64,000 nucleotides of DNA. Origin: Gammaproteobacteria bacterium. GTDB taxonomy: Bacteria; Pseudomonadota; Gammaproteobacteria; Enterobacterales; Psychrobiaceae. The notes beneath the pieces are model-generated. The model saw only the letters and a list, made by a program, of their open reading frames with translations. It searched no databases and was not told the DNA's origin. Within the stretch, counting starts at the first letter, position 1. Every line of letters begins with the position of its first letter. The stretch covers positions 80,362 to 144,361 of the forward strand of contig JABSRU010000005.1 of NCBI GenBank assembly GCA_013214965.1, given 5' to 3'. Position numbers and translations under genes: made by a program. Shown here in pieces: positions 36,746-46,544 of this stretch.

Positions 36746-38872
36746 ATGCAATTTATTAAGCAGCAGGAAGTGTTTCTAGAAAAAGAATTGAGTTGGCTTT
36801 CTTTTAATCATCGCGTGCTACAAGAAGCGCAGGATCTGCAAGTTCCCTTATTAGAACGATTTAGATTCTTAGGCATTTATTCAAGTAATATGGATGAATT
36901 TTATCGGGTTCGAGTTGCTAATGTTAGGCGTAAGGTATTAATGTCTAAAAATAAAAAAGAGAAGAAACTCGCGTTGTCTTTGTTTGATGAAATCCAACAT
37001 AAAGTCATTATTCTGCAAGCTGAATTTGACGATGCTTACGCCAATTTACTCGTAGAACTGAGTGATAATAATATTCACTTAATTAATGAAACTCAACTTT
37101 CGCCGTTTCATGGTCAATGGTTAAATCAATATTATCGAGATAAGTTAAGACGGCATATTTTCCCCTTAGTGATAAACGAACAGATTAAATTGTCTGACCA
37201 TCTTAATGATGAAAATACTTATTTAATGGTCTCAATGCGCTCAGCCCTAAAGTGCCAATATGCGTTAATTGAAGTGCCTAGTAATAATGTCCCAAGATTT
37301 GTCCAGCTCCCCGATGAAAAGGGCAATAACAACAAATATGTCATCTTACTTGATAATATTATTCGTCATTGTTTGATTGAAATTTTTACCGGTTTTTTTG
37401 AGTTTGATCATATCAATGCTTATTCAATGAAAATGACCCGCGATGCCGAACTCGAATTAACCAATGAGATTAACCTGAGTCTGTACGAGCAAATGTCTAG
37501 TGGTCTGCGCAAAAGGCTTAATGCTGAGCCGGTGCGATTGGTTTATGATAAAAAAATGCCATCGGATATGTTAGATATTCTGAAGAATAACCTCGGGATC
37601 TCCAGTGACAAAGGCTTAATTGCCGGTGGTCGTTACCATAGTTTTAAAGATTTTATTGAATTCCCAACCATTGGCGATAAGTCATTAGAATTTAATAAAT
37701 TACCAGCATTTGAACAGAGTTATTTTTCCGAAGTGAATAATGCGTTTCAAACAATTATGCAGCGAGATATCTTACTCTATTATCCATATCATAAATTTTC
37801 CCATTTCACTGAGTTGCTACGCCAAGCAGCCTATGATCCTAAAGTGACCAAAATACAAATTTGTTTGTATCGGGTGGCTAAGAAATCTCGGGTGATCTCG
37901 GCATTGATTGAAGCGGTCAAGAATGGCAAAGAAGTCGAAGTGAATATTGAGTTACGTGCTCGTTTCGACGAGCAAGCCAATATGGTGTGGGCTGATACTT
38001 TGTCGAATGCCGGGGCACGGGTTAGTTTTGGTATCCCAAATTTAAAAGTTCATGCAAAAATCTGTTTAATCAATCGGCAGGAAGGGGGACGAACAATCCG
38101 TTATGCGCATATTGGCACCGGTAATTTTAATGAGAAAAATGCCAAAATTTACACAGACTTTAGCTTGTTTACTTGTCACCGTGAGTTAACTAACGAAATT
38201 CATCAGGTGTTTGAGTTTATTAAATATCCTTATTTAAAGTTTCATTTTAATCATTTAATGGTTTCGCCAATTAATGGTCGTCAAATGATTAATGAGTTAA
38301 TCGATCATGAGATTACTGCGGCTTTAGATGGAAAAACAGCGGCTATCACTCTTAAGGTGAACAACTTAGTCGATCACCAGCTGATCGAAAAGCTTTACCA
38401 AGCGAATAATGCAGGAGTGACAATCAAGCTAATTGTCCGTGGTATTTGTGGCTTGGTGACAGGGATTGTAAACCAAAGCGAAAATATTAATGCCATTAGT
38501 ATTGTTGACCGATTTTTAGAGCATCCTCGGGTCGCGATTTTTCATAACCACGATGATCCTAAGGTGTATTTATCCTCTGCGGATTGGATGACTCGTAATT
38601 TGGAGCAACGGGTTGAAGTCGGGTGTCCTATTTATTGCCCGCAAGTTAAAAAAACGGTGCTCGACTTAATCGATATTCAGCTCAATGATAATACCAAGGC
38701 GCGCATACTCGATACATATCAAACCAATGGCTATCAAGAGAATAGTCGTCCCGAAACGGTGCGCTCGCAAATTGATATTTACCATTATTTAAAGCAACAA
38801 CAACTTGCACAATTAGCCGTTACATTGACCGAGGCTAAGCACATAGTCAGTCATGGAGTAGAGACAGTATGA
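36746..38872 (+). CDS. ppk1: Polyphosphate kinase
   Basis: Makes inorganic polyphosphate from ATP. It has 708 residues with the four expected parts: N-terminal helical domain (EKELSWLSFNHRVLQEA), head, and two PLD-like C-terminal domains. The phosphorylated histidine lies in RYAHIGTGNFNEKNAKIYTDFSLFT, with QICLYRVAKKSRVI and RARFDEQANMVWADTL before it. The ATG is preceded by a weak ribosome site. The stop overlaps the ppx start (ATGA-type), so the two are a coupled operon. No Pho box was found upstream. Confidence 0.97.
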   Translation: MQFIKQQEVFLEKELSWLSFNHRVLQEAQDLQVPLLERFRFLGIYSSNMDEFYRVRVANVRRKVLMSKNKKEKKLALSLFDEIQHKVIILQAEFDDAYANLLVELSDNNIHLINETQLSPFHGQWLNQYYRDKLRRHIFPLVINEQIKLSDHLNDENTYLMVSMRSALKCQYALIEVPSNNVPRFVQLPDEKGNNNKYVILLDNIIRHCLIEIFTGFFEFDHINAYSMKMTRDAELELTNEINLSLYEQMSSGLRKRLNAEPVRLVYDKKMPSDMLDILKNNLGISSDKGLIAGGRYHSFKDFIEFPTIGDKSLEFNKLPAFEQSYFSEVNNAFQTIMQRDILLYYPYHKFSHFTELLRQAAYDPKVTKIQICLYRVAKKSRVISALIEAVKNGKEVEVNIELRARFDEQANMVWADTLSNAGARVSFGIPNLKVHAKICLINRQEGGRTIRYAHIGTGNFNEKNAKIYTDFSLFTCHRELTNEIHQVFEFIKYPYLKFHFNHLMVSPINGRQMINELIDHEITAALDGKTAAITLKVNNLVDHQLIEKLYQANNAGVTIKLIVRGICGLVTGIVNQSENINAISIVDRFLEHPRVAIFHNHDDPKVYLSSADWMTRNLEQRVEVGCPIYCPQVKKTVLDLIDIQLNDNTKARILDTYQTNGYQENSRPETVRSQIDIYHYLKQQQLAQLAVTLTEAKHIVSHGVETV

Positions 38873-40353
38873 GTAATCCGAAGCATTTAGTCGCTATTGA
38901 TATTGGTTCCAACAGCTTTCACTTGATTATTGCCCGAGAACAAGCGGGTTGCATTCAAGTTGTCCATAGTCAAAAGCAACAAATTAATATGGCATTGGGC
39001 TTAAATGATCAAAATAGCTTATCTAAAGAGGTGATGCAGCGAGGAGTCGATTGTTTAGCGGAGTTTAGTTTAACTTTTTCGCGACTACCCTCAAGTTCGG
39101 TTCGCATTGTGGCGACGCAAACACTACGCAAAGCCACTAATCGCGAAGAGTTCATTAAGGCGGCCTTTAAGGTACTTCCTTATCCTATTGAGATTATTAG
39201 TGGTAAAAGTGAGGCCGAGCTGATTTATCAGGGTGTTGCTCACACACAACCTATTCGTGGTCGCACCCTGATTATTGATATTGGTGGTGCTAGTACTGAA
39301 CTGGTGATTGGCCAAGGGTTTAAGCCTCGAATAGCCCAAAGTTTAGAGCTGGGTTCTAGTCAGTTTTATCAGCAATTTTTTAGTGATGGCGTCATTAGCA
39401 AAGAGCAAATGATCAGTGCTCAGGCATTGGCTGAAATTATGCTGCAACCCATTGCCGATCGCTATCGTGAGTTTGGTTGGAAAACAGTGCTAGGGACATC
39501 GAGCTCGATTAAATCGATTTCGCTCGCCATGAGCGAGTTATATGGTGATAACAAAATCACTAATAAGCGTCTGAAAAGATTAAGTAAACAACTGGTGATG
39601 TGGGGGCATTATGAGCTTGTGCCATTGCAATCCATTGATAATCGACGGTTGCCATTAATGGCGGGAGCCGTAGCGATTCTGCTGGCTTGTTTCAATATGC
39701 TAAGCATCAAACAAATGAGCCATAGTACCGGGGCTTTACGTGAAGGGGTATTGTATGGCTTAAGTGATTCCCGTCAAGATATTGATATTAGACAGCGCAC
39801 AGTCAACAGTTTGGCTAAATTACATTTGACGGATTCTGCATTTAGTCAACGAGTGATGCTACAGCTGCAACAGTTTAATGAGCAATTACAACGCCATCAA
39901 CAAGGGCTTAATGAACAGGAACTGAGGTTGTTAAGGTGGGGCGCGCAATTGCATGAAATTGGCATCTCCATTAATCATAAACAACGGCAACATCATGGTC
40001 GTTACATTATAGAACACAGTGAAATGCCTGGATTTAGCGAGCAAGAACAGGAGGTTATGATGTTTTTGATCGGTAATCACAGAGGGAAAATAGCCAAAGC
40101 GATTGATTTTGAAGAAACCAACCTTTTAAAGCTGACTCAGTTACTCCGACTGGCTATTATCTTTACCCAGGGGCGGCTTAATATCTTACCGCGACAAATC
40201 CTAATGCAATATCTCGGCGATGATTTAAGCCTTGGTCTTAATACGCCAGTGTTACAATCATTGGAGCTGATGGAGTTGATCGAAAAAGAGATTAAACAAA
40301 TGGCTAAGTTTGGTTTGACACTACAGGTAGACTCTTTAGCTGTTGCTGTTTAA
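38869..40353 (+). CDS. ppx: Exopolyphosphatase (Ppx/GppA family)
   Basis: A 494-residue Ppx/GppA phosphatase of the ASKHA fold that degrades polyphosphate (or pppGpp). The N-terminal phosphate motif is AIDIGSNSFHLIIAR; IIDIGGASTELVIG is the second phosphate motif; a C-terminal HD-like region carries EQEVMMFLIGNHRGKI. Coupling to ppk1 favours Ppx over GppA. The 3' end overlaps the convergent thioredoxin-like gene by 18 bases. Confidence 0.94.
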   Translation: MSNPKHLVAIDIGSNSFHLIIAREQAGCIQVVHSQKQQINMALGLNDQNSLSKEVMQRGVDCLAEFSLTFSRLPSSSVRIVATQTLRKATNREEFIKAAFKVLPYPIEIISGKSEAELIYQGVAHTQPIRGRTLIIDIGGASTELVIGQGFKPRIAQSLELGSSQFYQQFFSDGVISKEQMISAQALAEIMLQPIADRYREFGWKTVLGTSSSIKSISLAMSELYGDNKITNKRLKRLSKQLVMWGHYELVPLQSIDNRRLPLMAGAVAILLACFNMLSIKQMSHSTGALREGVLYGLSDSRQDIDIRQRTVNSLAKLHLTDSAFSQRVMLQLQQFNEQLQRHQQGLNEQELRLLRWGAQLHEIGISINHKQRQHHGRYIIEHSEMPGFSEQEQEVMMFLIGNHRGKIAKAIDFEETNLLKLTQLLRLAIIFTQGRLNILPRQILMQYLGDDLSLGLNTPVLQSLELMELIEKEIKQMAKFGLTLQVDSLAVAV

Positions 40354-40764
40354 CCATTGTAATAGTTCTTTTTGACGTAAACCGCCATTGATAAATGCTT
40401 GTTGCTTACCATTTTTTAGTAGCACACAAGAAGGAACACCCCGCACTCGATACCGTTTAGCTAACGCCGGATTTTTAGGCACGTAGACACTGGCGAAACG
40501 GTATTTCCCTCGGCTTAACTTTGCTACTTTTTCAACAATCGGCATGAAAGTTTTACAACTGCTGCAATTGGCGCCCCAAAAATAGATCATCAGCGGTAGT
40601 TTACTTTTAGTGATGGCATTGATGTTATGAGGCTGGAGGTTAATCACACAACCATCAGTCATCTCCTTACCACAGTGGTTACACTGATTTTCTTGATTTA
40701 AATGGTGAAGCTCAAGTTGGCTGACTTTGTTGCAATGACGGCAATCAATACTAAAACGGCTCAT
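40336..40764 (-). CDS. Thioredoxin-like protein with zinc ribbon and CSSC active site
   Basis: About 142 residues. The N-terminus has a two-CxxC zinc-ribbon like that of thioredoxin 2 (CRHCNK ... CNHCGK), followed by a thioredoxin fold (LPLMIYFWGANCSSCKTFMPIVEKV ... YRVRGVPSCVLLKNGKQ). The active site reads NCSSC, where Trx2 has WCGPC, so the redox potential and partner may differ. The cis-Pro loop GVPS is intact. The ATG at 40764 gives the Trx2-like start; the frame is open further upstream, but that part has no family match. It is convergent with ppx. Confidence 0.85.
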   Translation of the reverse strand: MSRFSIDCRHCNKVSQLELHHLNQENQCNHCGKEMTDGCVINLQPHNINAITKSKLPLMIYFWGANCSSCKTFMPIVEKVAKLSRGKYRFASVYVPKNPALAKRYRVRGVPSCVLLKNGKQQAFINGGLRQKELLQWLNSNS

Positions 40765-40930
40765 ATTTTCTCTAAACAGGTATAAGTGCTTTTTTAAGGA
40801 TTGAGATAATACCGAAGCCACACTTAAAAATCCACATGACATTTGTCATATCAATTGGTGACAATAGGCTCTTATTTTAGTCTGTTTAATCCCTAATAAT
40901 GATTTAACACTTACTTTAGGGGCTAAGCCA

Positions 40931-41833
40931 ATGACTAACGCAATTGTAGTTGATTCATTATCGTTTAATTATACCGCGCATAAGAATGTGCTCGAACAAT
41001 TATCACTGACCGTAAAAGCGGCGCAAACCACTTGTTTGTTAGGGAGTAATGGCGCTGGTAAAACCACGCTGATTAATCTGATGTTAGGACGGTTAAAGCA
41101 GCAAGAGGGCACGATTAGTTTTTTTTGTTCAAGCCAAGGTATTGAATTAATCAAAGAGCGGATTGGTGTGATGATGCAAGACAGTTCGGCGCCAGAGCGA
41201 GCTAAGGTGATAGAGTTATTAACTTTATTTCGTAGTTACTATCCCCAGCCTCTTGAACTTGAAGCGTTAATTGATCAGTTACAGCTTGACGATATTTTAC
41301 AACAACGTTTTGGGCAGCTCTCGGGCGGTCAAAAACAACTGGTATTATTGGCACTGGCTATTTGTGGCAACCCAGACATTTTATTTTTAGATGAACCCAG
41401 TGTCGGAATGGATGTACAGGCGCGGCGTACTTTATGGCAGGTCATTGGTCAATATCAAGCGTTAGGTAAAACGATAATTTTAACCACCCACTACCTTGAA
41501 GAAGCCGATGCCTTGGCGGATCGGATTGTGGTATTACAAGATGGTGCTATTGCCGCAGATGGAACGCCAAGTGAACTTAAAGCGGCATTTTCTCATAAAA
41601 TAATTAAAGCAAAAACCACTAAAAGTAGCTTATGGCTTAATCAACTGCCCGATGTTCAACAGGTGTTAGAAGTTGGCAATTATATGGAAGTGATGAGTTG
41701 CAATGTCGCTAGTACTTTAAAATCTTGGTTAGCCCAAGACTCATCATTAGACGATATATCGGTCAATAGCAGCGATTTGGAACAGGCATTTTTACAAGTA
41801 ACCCAACCAGCGACCCTGGAGCAAGCATCATGA
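40931..41833 (+). CDS. ABC-2-type transporter ATP-binding protein
   Basis: A 300-residue ATPase with all ABC motifs: Walker A LLGSNGAGKTTLINLM, Q-loop, signature GQLSGGQKQLVLLALAI, Walker B ILFLDEPSVGMDVQ, and switch His in LTTHYLEEADALADRI. It is of the daunorubicin-resistance/NodI class that pairs with ABC-2 permeases. The permease follows with a 4-base overlap. The substrate is unknown. It is the first of a same-strand run leading into a DesK/DesR-type two-component system, an arrangement common in drug or lipid exporters. Confidence 0.93.
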   Translation: MTNAIVVDSLSFNYTAHKNVLEQLSLTVKAAQTTCLLGSNGAGKTTLINLMLGRLKQQEGTISFFCSSQGIELIKERIGVMMQDSSAPERAKVIELLTLFRSYYPQPLELEALIDQLQLDDILQQRFGQLSGGQKQLVLLALAICGNPDILFLDEPSVGMDVQARRTLWQVIGQYQALGKTIILTTHYLEEADALADRIVVLQDGAIAADGTPSELKAAFSHKIIKAKTTKSSLWLNQLPDVQQVLEVGNYMEVMSCNVASTLKSWLAQDSSLDDISVNSSDLEQAFLQVTQPATLEQAS

Positions 41834-42594
41834 ATATCATTATTTCAACGGCGTCATTTAAACAAGAGTTTGTATTAGATTTTAAGATGGCGTGCCGGGA
41901 GCTCAGTTTTATACTGCCAACCCTATTATTTCCGGTGTTGTTTTATGTGTTTTTTGGCCTGCTATTTAATGATTTAGGCGGAGCCGGGGGCGGACAATCG
42001 GCAACATATTTATTAGTATCATATGGGGTATTTGGGGTGATGAGTCCGGCATTATTTGGCTTTGGTGCCAGTGTTGCCGCCGAACGAGATAAAGGTTGGC
42101 TGGCAATTAAGCAAGTAGCTCCGGTGCCTGCTTCACAGTTCATTTTAGCCAAATTATTAAACTCTCTATTGTTTTCATTGATTATTATGGTGGTGCTATT
42201 TATGTTAGCGACGGTTTTTGGCGGAGTCGTATTAACCTTGATCCAATGGCTGTCACTGGCAGCGCTATTATTGATGGGCTCATTACCTTTTTGCGCCTTG
42301 GGGTTAGCGGTTGGTTTTTGGGTTAAAGGCAATGCTGCGGTCGCTATTTTAAATGTGATATTTTTACCCAGTGCATTTTTGTCAGGGCTAGCAATTCCGG
42401 TCTTCATGTTTCCTGCCTGGTTGCAGCAATTAGCTTACCTGTTGCCGCCATTTCATTTGTCCCAAATTGGCTTAAAGATTATTGAGATGGATCTTGGTCA
42501 GTCGTTGCTTGGGCATGTTGTGATGTTAGTTATTTTTTCAACTATCTTTGTTGGCTGCGCTGTCAAAGGCTATCAACGTATGCAGTCTCATTAG
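41830..42594 (+). CDS. ABC-2-type transporter permease
   Basis: A 254-residue inner-membrane protein with about six predicted spans, partner of the ATPase just upstream (4-base start/stop overlap). It shows the ABC-2 features: LSFILPTLLFPVLFYVFFGLLF at the start, an internal SYGVFGVMSPALFGFGASVAAERDKG segment, and LPSAFLSGLAIPVFMFPAWLQQLAYLLPPFHLSQI, which is typical of drug/lipid-exporter permeases. The downstream amidohydrolase starts seven bases after the stop. Confidence 0.9.
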   Translation: MNIIISTASFKQEFVLDFKMACRELSFILPTLLFPVLFYVFFGLLFNDLGGAGGGQSATYLLVSYGVFGVMSPALFGFGASVAAERDKGWLAIKQVAPVPASQFILAKLLNSLLFSLIIMVVLFMLATVFGGVVLTLIQWLSLAALLLMGSLPFCALGLAVGFWVKGNAAVAILNVIFLPSAFLSGLAIPVFMFPAWLQQLAYLLPPFHLSQIGLKIIEMDLGQSLLGHVVMLVIFSTIFVGCAVKGYQRMQSH

Positions 42595-42601
42595 GAGCAT
42601 T

Positions 42602-44278
42602 ATGATGAATATAAAATTGATTGTTGGATTAACGTTTGTTGCACTGATTGCTTTTTTTGCTTGGTTGCCAACGCCTGAGGTCAAAACCGCTCAACTCACC
42701 ATTATTGCCAATGCCGAGGTATTTGATGGCCAGCAATGGCTGATTGATACCGATGTCGTTTTTGATAAAGGCATGATCATTGCGGTTGGCAAGCAGCTGT
42801 CACAAAAATACACTAGCGCTACCGTGGTTGATGGTAGAGACAAGTTTTTAATTCCTGGCTTAATTGATGCCCACACTCATGCTTGGGGCGACGCACTGGC
42901 TCAAGCGGTTCAATTTGGCGTGACCACTGAAATGGATATGTTTACCAAACATGCCTTTGCCAGTATTGAGCGAGAAAAACGCCAACAACATGATCAAGAC
43001 ATCCAGCAGGCAGACTTGTTTTCTGCGGGCACTCTAGTAACTTCCCCCCATGGTCACGGCACAGAGTATGGCATCGACATTGAGACTATCACCAGTGCCA
43101 AACAAGCGGATAGTTTTGTTGCTGCGAGAATAAAAGAAGGATCTGATTACATTAAAATTGTTTATGATAAAGCGCCTAAGGGACAATCGTCAATTGATTA
43201 TCCCACCCTGGAAGCGGTGATTAAGGCTGCTCATCAACAGGGCAAATTAGCCGTGGTTCATATTGCTGATGACGACTCGGCGCTTGATGCTGTTCATGCC
43301 GGGGCTGATGGCTTAGTCCATGCTTTCTTTGGCGTAGATTCTGGGATTGAGAACTTGGGATTAGCGATGGCAAAGCAGCAACAGTTTATCATCCCGACCT
43401 TATCGGTATTAGAGTCAATGTTAGCCGCTAATAACCCTGCGCGTTTTTCACAAGCCGTCAATAATGTCAACATGCTAGCAAAAGCAAGTGTACTGATATT
43501 AGCAGGAACCGATGCCCCTAATCCTGGTACTCGCCATGGTGCTTCATTACACAATGAACTTAAATTATTGGTTAAAGCAGGCTTAACATCTACTCAGGCA
43601 TTAAAAGCCGCCACATCGAATGTTGCACAAGCTTTTAAGCTACCACGTCGTGGCTATATAAAATTAGCAATGAAAGCTGATCTGGTATTACTCAATCAAG
43701 ACCCACGACTTGATATTGGCCACACCAGCGATATCGCTATTATTTATAAGAATGGCTTTGTTATTACAACGTCATCAGCCAACAAACTGAAAAAACAACT
43801 TAGTCAGGCGACGTTGCTTGGTGATTTTAATCATGGCATAAATTCATCATTGGGCACCACTTGGCTCGCGACGACCGATCAGCGGTTTAAGGGAAATTCC
43901 ACGGTTGATTTTAAAGTCGTTGATAAGCACATTAGCATCAGTGGCACCGTCGGTAATCAATTTAGCTATCCATGGGCGGGAATATATTTATCATTAGATC
44001 ATCGAAAGAATGCCTCGGTCGATATATCATTATTGAGCACGATTAACTTGCGAGTTAAAGGTAACAAAGGTCGTTTTAAATTGATGTTATTTACACTACA
44101 GCAACCGATGAGACCGATTGAGATCGCTTTTAAGGTCACCGATCAATGGACGGACATTACATTACCCTTGCAAAATATTGATCATCGTCTATTACTAGAA
44201 GTGACTGGTGTTGCCATCGTTGCCGCTAAACCATTGCAACAATTCCAACTGGCCGTTGATGATGTGTGGATAAAATAA
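42602..44278 (+). CDS. Membrane-anchored or secreted amidohydrolase with CIA30-like C-terminus
   Basis: About 558 residues. An N-terminal hydrophobic segment (IVGLTFVALIAFFAWL) anchors or exports it. A metal-dependent hydrolase domain follows (GLIDAHTHAWGDA with the HxH pair; KIVYDKAP; AVVHIADDDSA; LAGTDAPNPGTRHG). The last 150 residues or so resemble the CIA30 beta-sandwich (DFNHGINSSLGTTWLATTD ... VTGVAIVAAKPLQQFQLAVDDVWIK). The substrate is unknown. The ATG at 42602 follows TAGGAG; an open frame upstream overlaps the permease and is not used. Confidence 0.85.
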   Translation: MMNIKLIVGLTFVALIAFFAWLPTPEVKTAQLTIIANAEVFDGQQWLIDTDVVFDKGMIIAVGKQLSQKYTSATVVDGRDKFLIPGLIDAHTHAWGDALAQAVQFGVTTEMDMFTKHAFASIEREKRQQHDQDIQQADLFSAGTLVTSPHGHGTEYGIDIETITSAKQADSFVAARIKEGSDYIKIVYDKAPKGQSSIDYPTLEAVIKAAHQQGKLAVVHIADDDSALDAVHAGADGLVHAFFGVDSGIENLGLAMAKQQQFIIPTLSVLESMLAANNPARFSQAVNNVNMLAKASVLILAGTDAPNPGTRHGASLHNELKLLVKAGLTSTQALKAATSNVAQAFKLPRRGYIKLAMKADLVLLNQDPRLDIGHTSDIAIIYKNGFVITTSSANKLKKQLSQATLLGDFNHGINSSLGTTWLATTDQRFKGNSTVDFKVVDKHISISGTVGNQFSYPWAGIYLSLDHRKNASVDISLLSTINLRVKGNKGRFKLMLFTLQQPMRPIEIAFKVTDQWTDITLPLQNIDHRLLLEVTGVAIVAAKPLQQFQLAVDDVWIK

Positions 44279-44344
44279 CCACTGGTATCGTGTTAGTCAT
44301 CAATATAAAGTGAATCAATATTGATGATAAAATATAAGGTTACT

Positions 44345-45418
44345 ATGAAATTACGAACCATTTTTTTCTTTTTAATATTATGCTTTTGTTCTAAAGTTTC
44401 TTTCGCCAAAGAAATTAATATCATATTGTTTTCTCCCAACAATAATGATCAAGATTATTGGGGAATAGTTCATCAGTTTGCACGCGCCAGTGCTAAAGAT
44501 TTAGGAATTAATTTAATTATTAAATATAACGATACTATCCATCGTAAAAGTTATATCGAGAACATGGATAAAGTGCTAGGGGCAGAAAATGTAAGTGCCT
44601 TTCTGGCTGTTTCTTTTATGGGGGAAGCGCAATCTGTTTTGAGCTTATCATCTAAATATAATATTCCAGTCATCATGTTTGATAATACATTCTCTTTACT
44701 GGAAAAATCGAAAATTGGTCAGCCCAGAGTTAAATATAAAAACTATATTGGTCATATTAGCCCAAACGATTATCAGCTAGGCTATTTATTAGCTGATTAT
44801 TTAATTAAACAAGCTAAAGAAAATAAGACTAATAAAACAATTGAATTAATTGGTATTTCAGGTTCGAGAATAAGCCCAGAATCCTATGAAAGAAATAAAA
44901 GTTTAGAGATGGCCGCTAATAATCAACAAGCTAAATTATTACAGACGGTATTTGCTTCTTGGAATGGCGCTAGTGCCTATAAAAAATCGTTGACCTTAAT
45001 TAAACGTCACCCTAATGTTGATGTTATTTGGGCCGCCAGCGACTTAATGGCCTTGGCGGCTAAAAAAGCGATTAACGAATCAGGAAAAAATATTATTACC
45101 GGTGGTATCGACTGGACACCTCAAGCAATAACAGCGATTAAAAATGGTCAGTTAACGGCTTCAGTAGGTGGTAATTTTACCAGTGCAGGCTATGCTTTAG
45201 TACTGTTATTCGATTATTTAAATGGTCATGATTTTTTGGAAAAAATAGCGTTAGTTTATCAGGTTGAAGGCGGTGTTATTCATCAAGGAAACGTTGACAA
45301 ATATTATAAATTAATCACCGAACAAGATTGGCACTCGATTGATTTTAAGAAATATTCACGGGTGTTTAACCCTAATAATGAACACTATGATTTCTCATTT
45401 AACCGGCTCGTCGAATAA
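44345..45418 (+). CDS. Periplasmic sugar-binding-type protein (Peripla_BP_4)
   Basis: About 357 residues: signal peptide (TIFFFLILCFCSKVSFAKE), then a two-lobed type-1 periplasmic binding protein like ribose/AI-2 receptors (INIILFSPNNNDQDYWGIVHQFARASAKDLGINL; IPVIMFDNT; GISGSRISPESYERNKSLEMAANN; VDVIWAASDLMALAAKKAI; ITGGIDWTPQAITAIKNGQLTASVGG). No sugar permease is near; the gene runs into the sensor kinase, so it may feed ligand information to it, as LuxP does to LuxQ. That link is inference. An AAGG site precedes the ATG at 44345; the open frame starts slightly earlier. Confidence 0.82.
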   Translation: MKLRTIFFFLILCFCSKVSFAKEINIILFSPNNNDQDYWGIVHQFARASAKDLGINLIIKYNDTIHRKSYIENMDKVLGAENVSAFLAVSFMGEAQSVLSLSSKYNIPVIMFDNTFSLLEKSKIGQPRVKYKNYIGHISPNDYQLGYLLADYLIKQAKENKTNKTIELIGISGSRISPESYERNKSLEMAANNQQAKLLQTVFASWNGASAYKKSLTLIKRHPNVDVIWAASDLMALAAKKAINESGKNIITGGIDWTPQAITAIKNGQLTASVGGNFTSAGYALVLLFDYLNGHDFLEKIALVYQVEGGVIHQGNVDKYYKLITEQDWHSIDFKKYSRVFNPNNEHYDFSFNRLVE

Positions 45419-45428
45419 AGACTCTGTA

Positions 45429-46544
45429 ATGAAACTATTAACTCAGATTCACCACCGCCTGATCCCACAAACGCTAAATTTAGGCTATGTCCCTTACTTA
45501 TCGTTAATTTATCTTTGGATATTTTTTACGGGTCTCTATTTTTATCCACCTCAAGGACTGCAAATTGCAGCCGTGTTAGTGGGTGTTGTTACTTTTCTTG
45601 TTTGCTATTTTAGAGTTTATTGGTCTAGTCATTCACAATTATCTTTTTATATTATGGCCATCGTCTTGATTGGTGTTGCTATGGCCGAAATAAATTGGGG
45701 GGCTAGTGTTTTTTTTGTTTATGCGGCGGTTTTTTGTGGGGTTTATGACACCAAAAAATCAGCCTATCGTGCGTTATCATTGGTGGTACTGTTTATTATT
45801 GCTTATTCATGGTTAACGGCTAAGCCACCAAATTTTTATCTGCCATCGGTATTATTTTCCTGTGTGATTGGGTTAATGATGAGTCATCAAAAAGAGGCTG
45901 AGCGAAAAAACCAAGCGTTAAAAATATCACAACAACAAATCCAAACGCTGGCCGCCAGTGCTGAACGGGAAAGGATCAGTCGAGATTTACATGATTTACT
46001 CGGTCATAGCCTGTCGGTTATTACGCTAAAGTCAGCACTGGCCAGTAAAATGATTGATAAAAACAAACCGCTTGAACAAATTAATCAAGAAATTAAAGCG
46101 GTGGAGCAATTGTCTCGCGAAACATTGGCTTTAGTACGGGGTGCGGTCAATGGCTATAATCATGCGACCATTGCAACCGAATTATTGCAGGCCAAAGTAG
46201 CCACCGATGCCGCCGATATTGAACTCGTTACTGCAATAGAATCGTTAAGTTTAGCGCAAGAGACTGAGTCGCAACTAGCGTTAATTATTCGTGAGGCGGT
46301 GACTAATGTCGTGCGCCATGCAGAAACTGCTAAAGTGTGGGTTGAACTGAAACAACACAATCAGTTGATTACGTTATCAATTAGCGATCAAGGGACCACT
46401 GCTCAGTTTAATACCAATGCCGGGGTTGAAAATATGCGCGCTAGAATAGCAAAACTACAGGGGCATTTAGTGATTCAAACACAACCGCACACGCAGTTAT
46501 TATTCACAATGCCAAACAACGAGCAATCAGGAGCAATGGTTTGA
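45429..46544 (+). CDS. DesK/NarX-type sensor histidine kinase
   Basis: About 371 residues with five or so membrane spans in the first 170 (LSLIYLWIFFTGLYFYPP to LPSVLFSCVIGLMM), then a HisKA_3 dimerisation helix with the phospho-accepting His (ERERISRDLHDLLGHSLSVITLKS), and a HATPase domain (LALIIREAVTNVVRHAE; GVENMRARIAKL). It phosphorylates the next gene's regulator. The start at 45429 lies 8 bases after the binding-protein stop; an open frame inside that gene is not used. The stop overlaps the regulator's TTG start. Confidence 0.92.
   Translation: MKLLTQIHHRLIPQTLNLGYVPYLSLIYLWIFFTGLYFYPPQGLQIAAVLVGVVTFLVCYFRVYWSSHSQLSFYIMAIVLIGVAMAEINWGASVFFVYAAVFCGVYDTKKSAYRALSLVVLFIIAYSWLTAKPPNFYLPSVLFSCVIGLMMSHQKEAERKNQALKISQQQIQTLAASAERERISRDLHDLLGHSLSVITLKSALASKMIDKNKPLEQINQEIKAVEQLSRETLALVRGAVNGYNHATIATELLQAKVATDAADIELVTAIESLSLAQETESQLALIIREAVTNVVRHAETAKVWVELKQHNQLITLSISDQGTTAQFNTNAGVENMRARIAKLQGHLVIQTQPHTQLLFTMPNNEQSGAMV

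Noticed and set aside
41943..42407. 154-codon minus-strand open frame in the ABC permease gene
   Set aside because: Antisense to a conserved permease and without start signal or family match.
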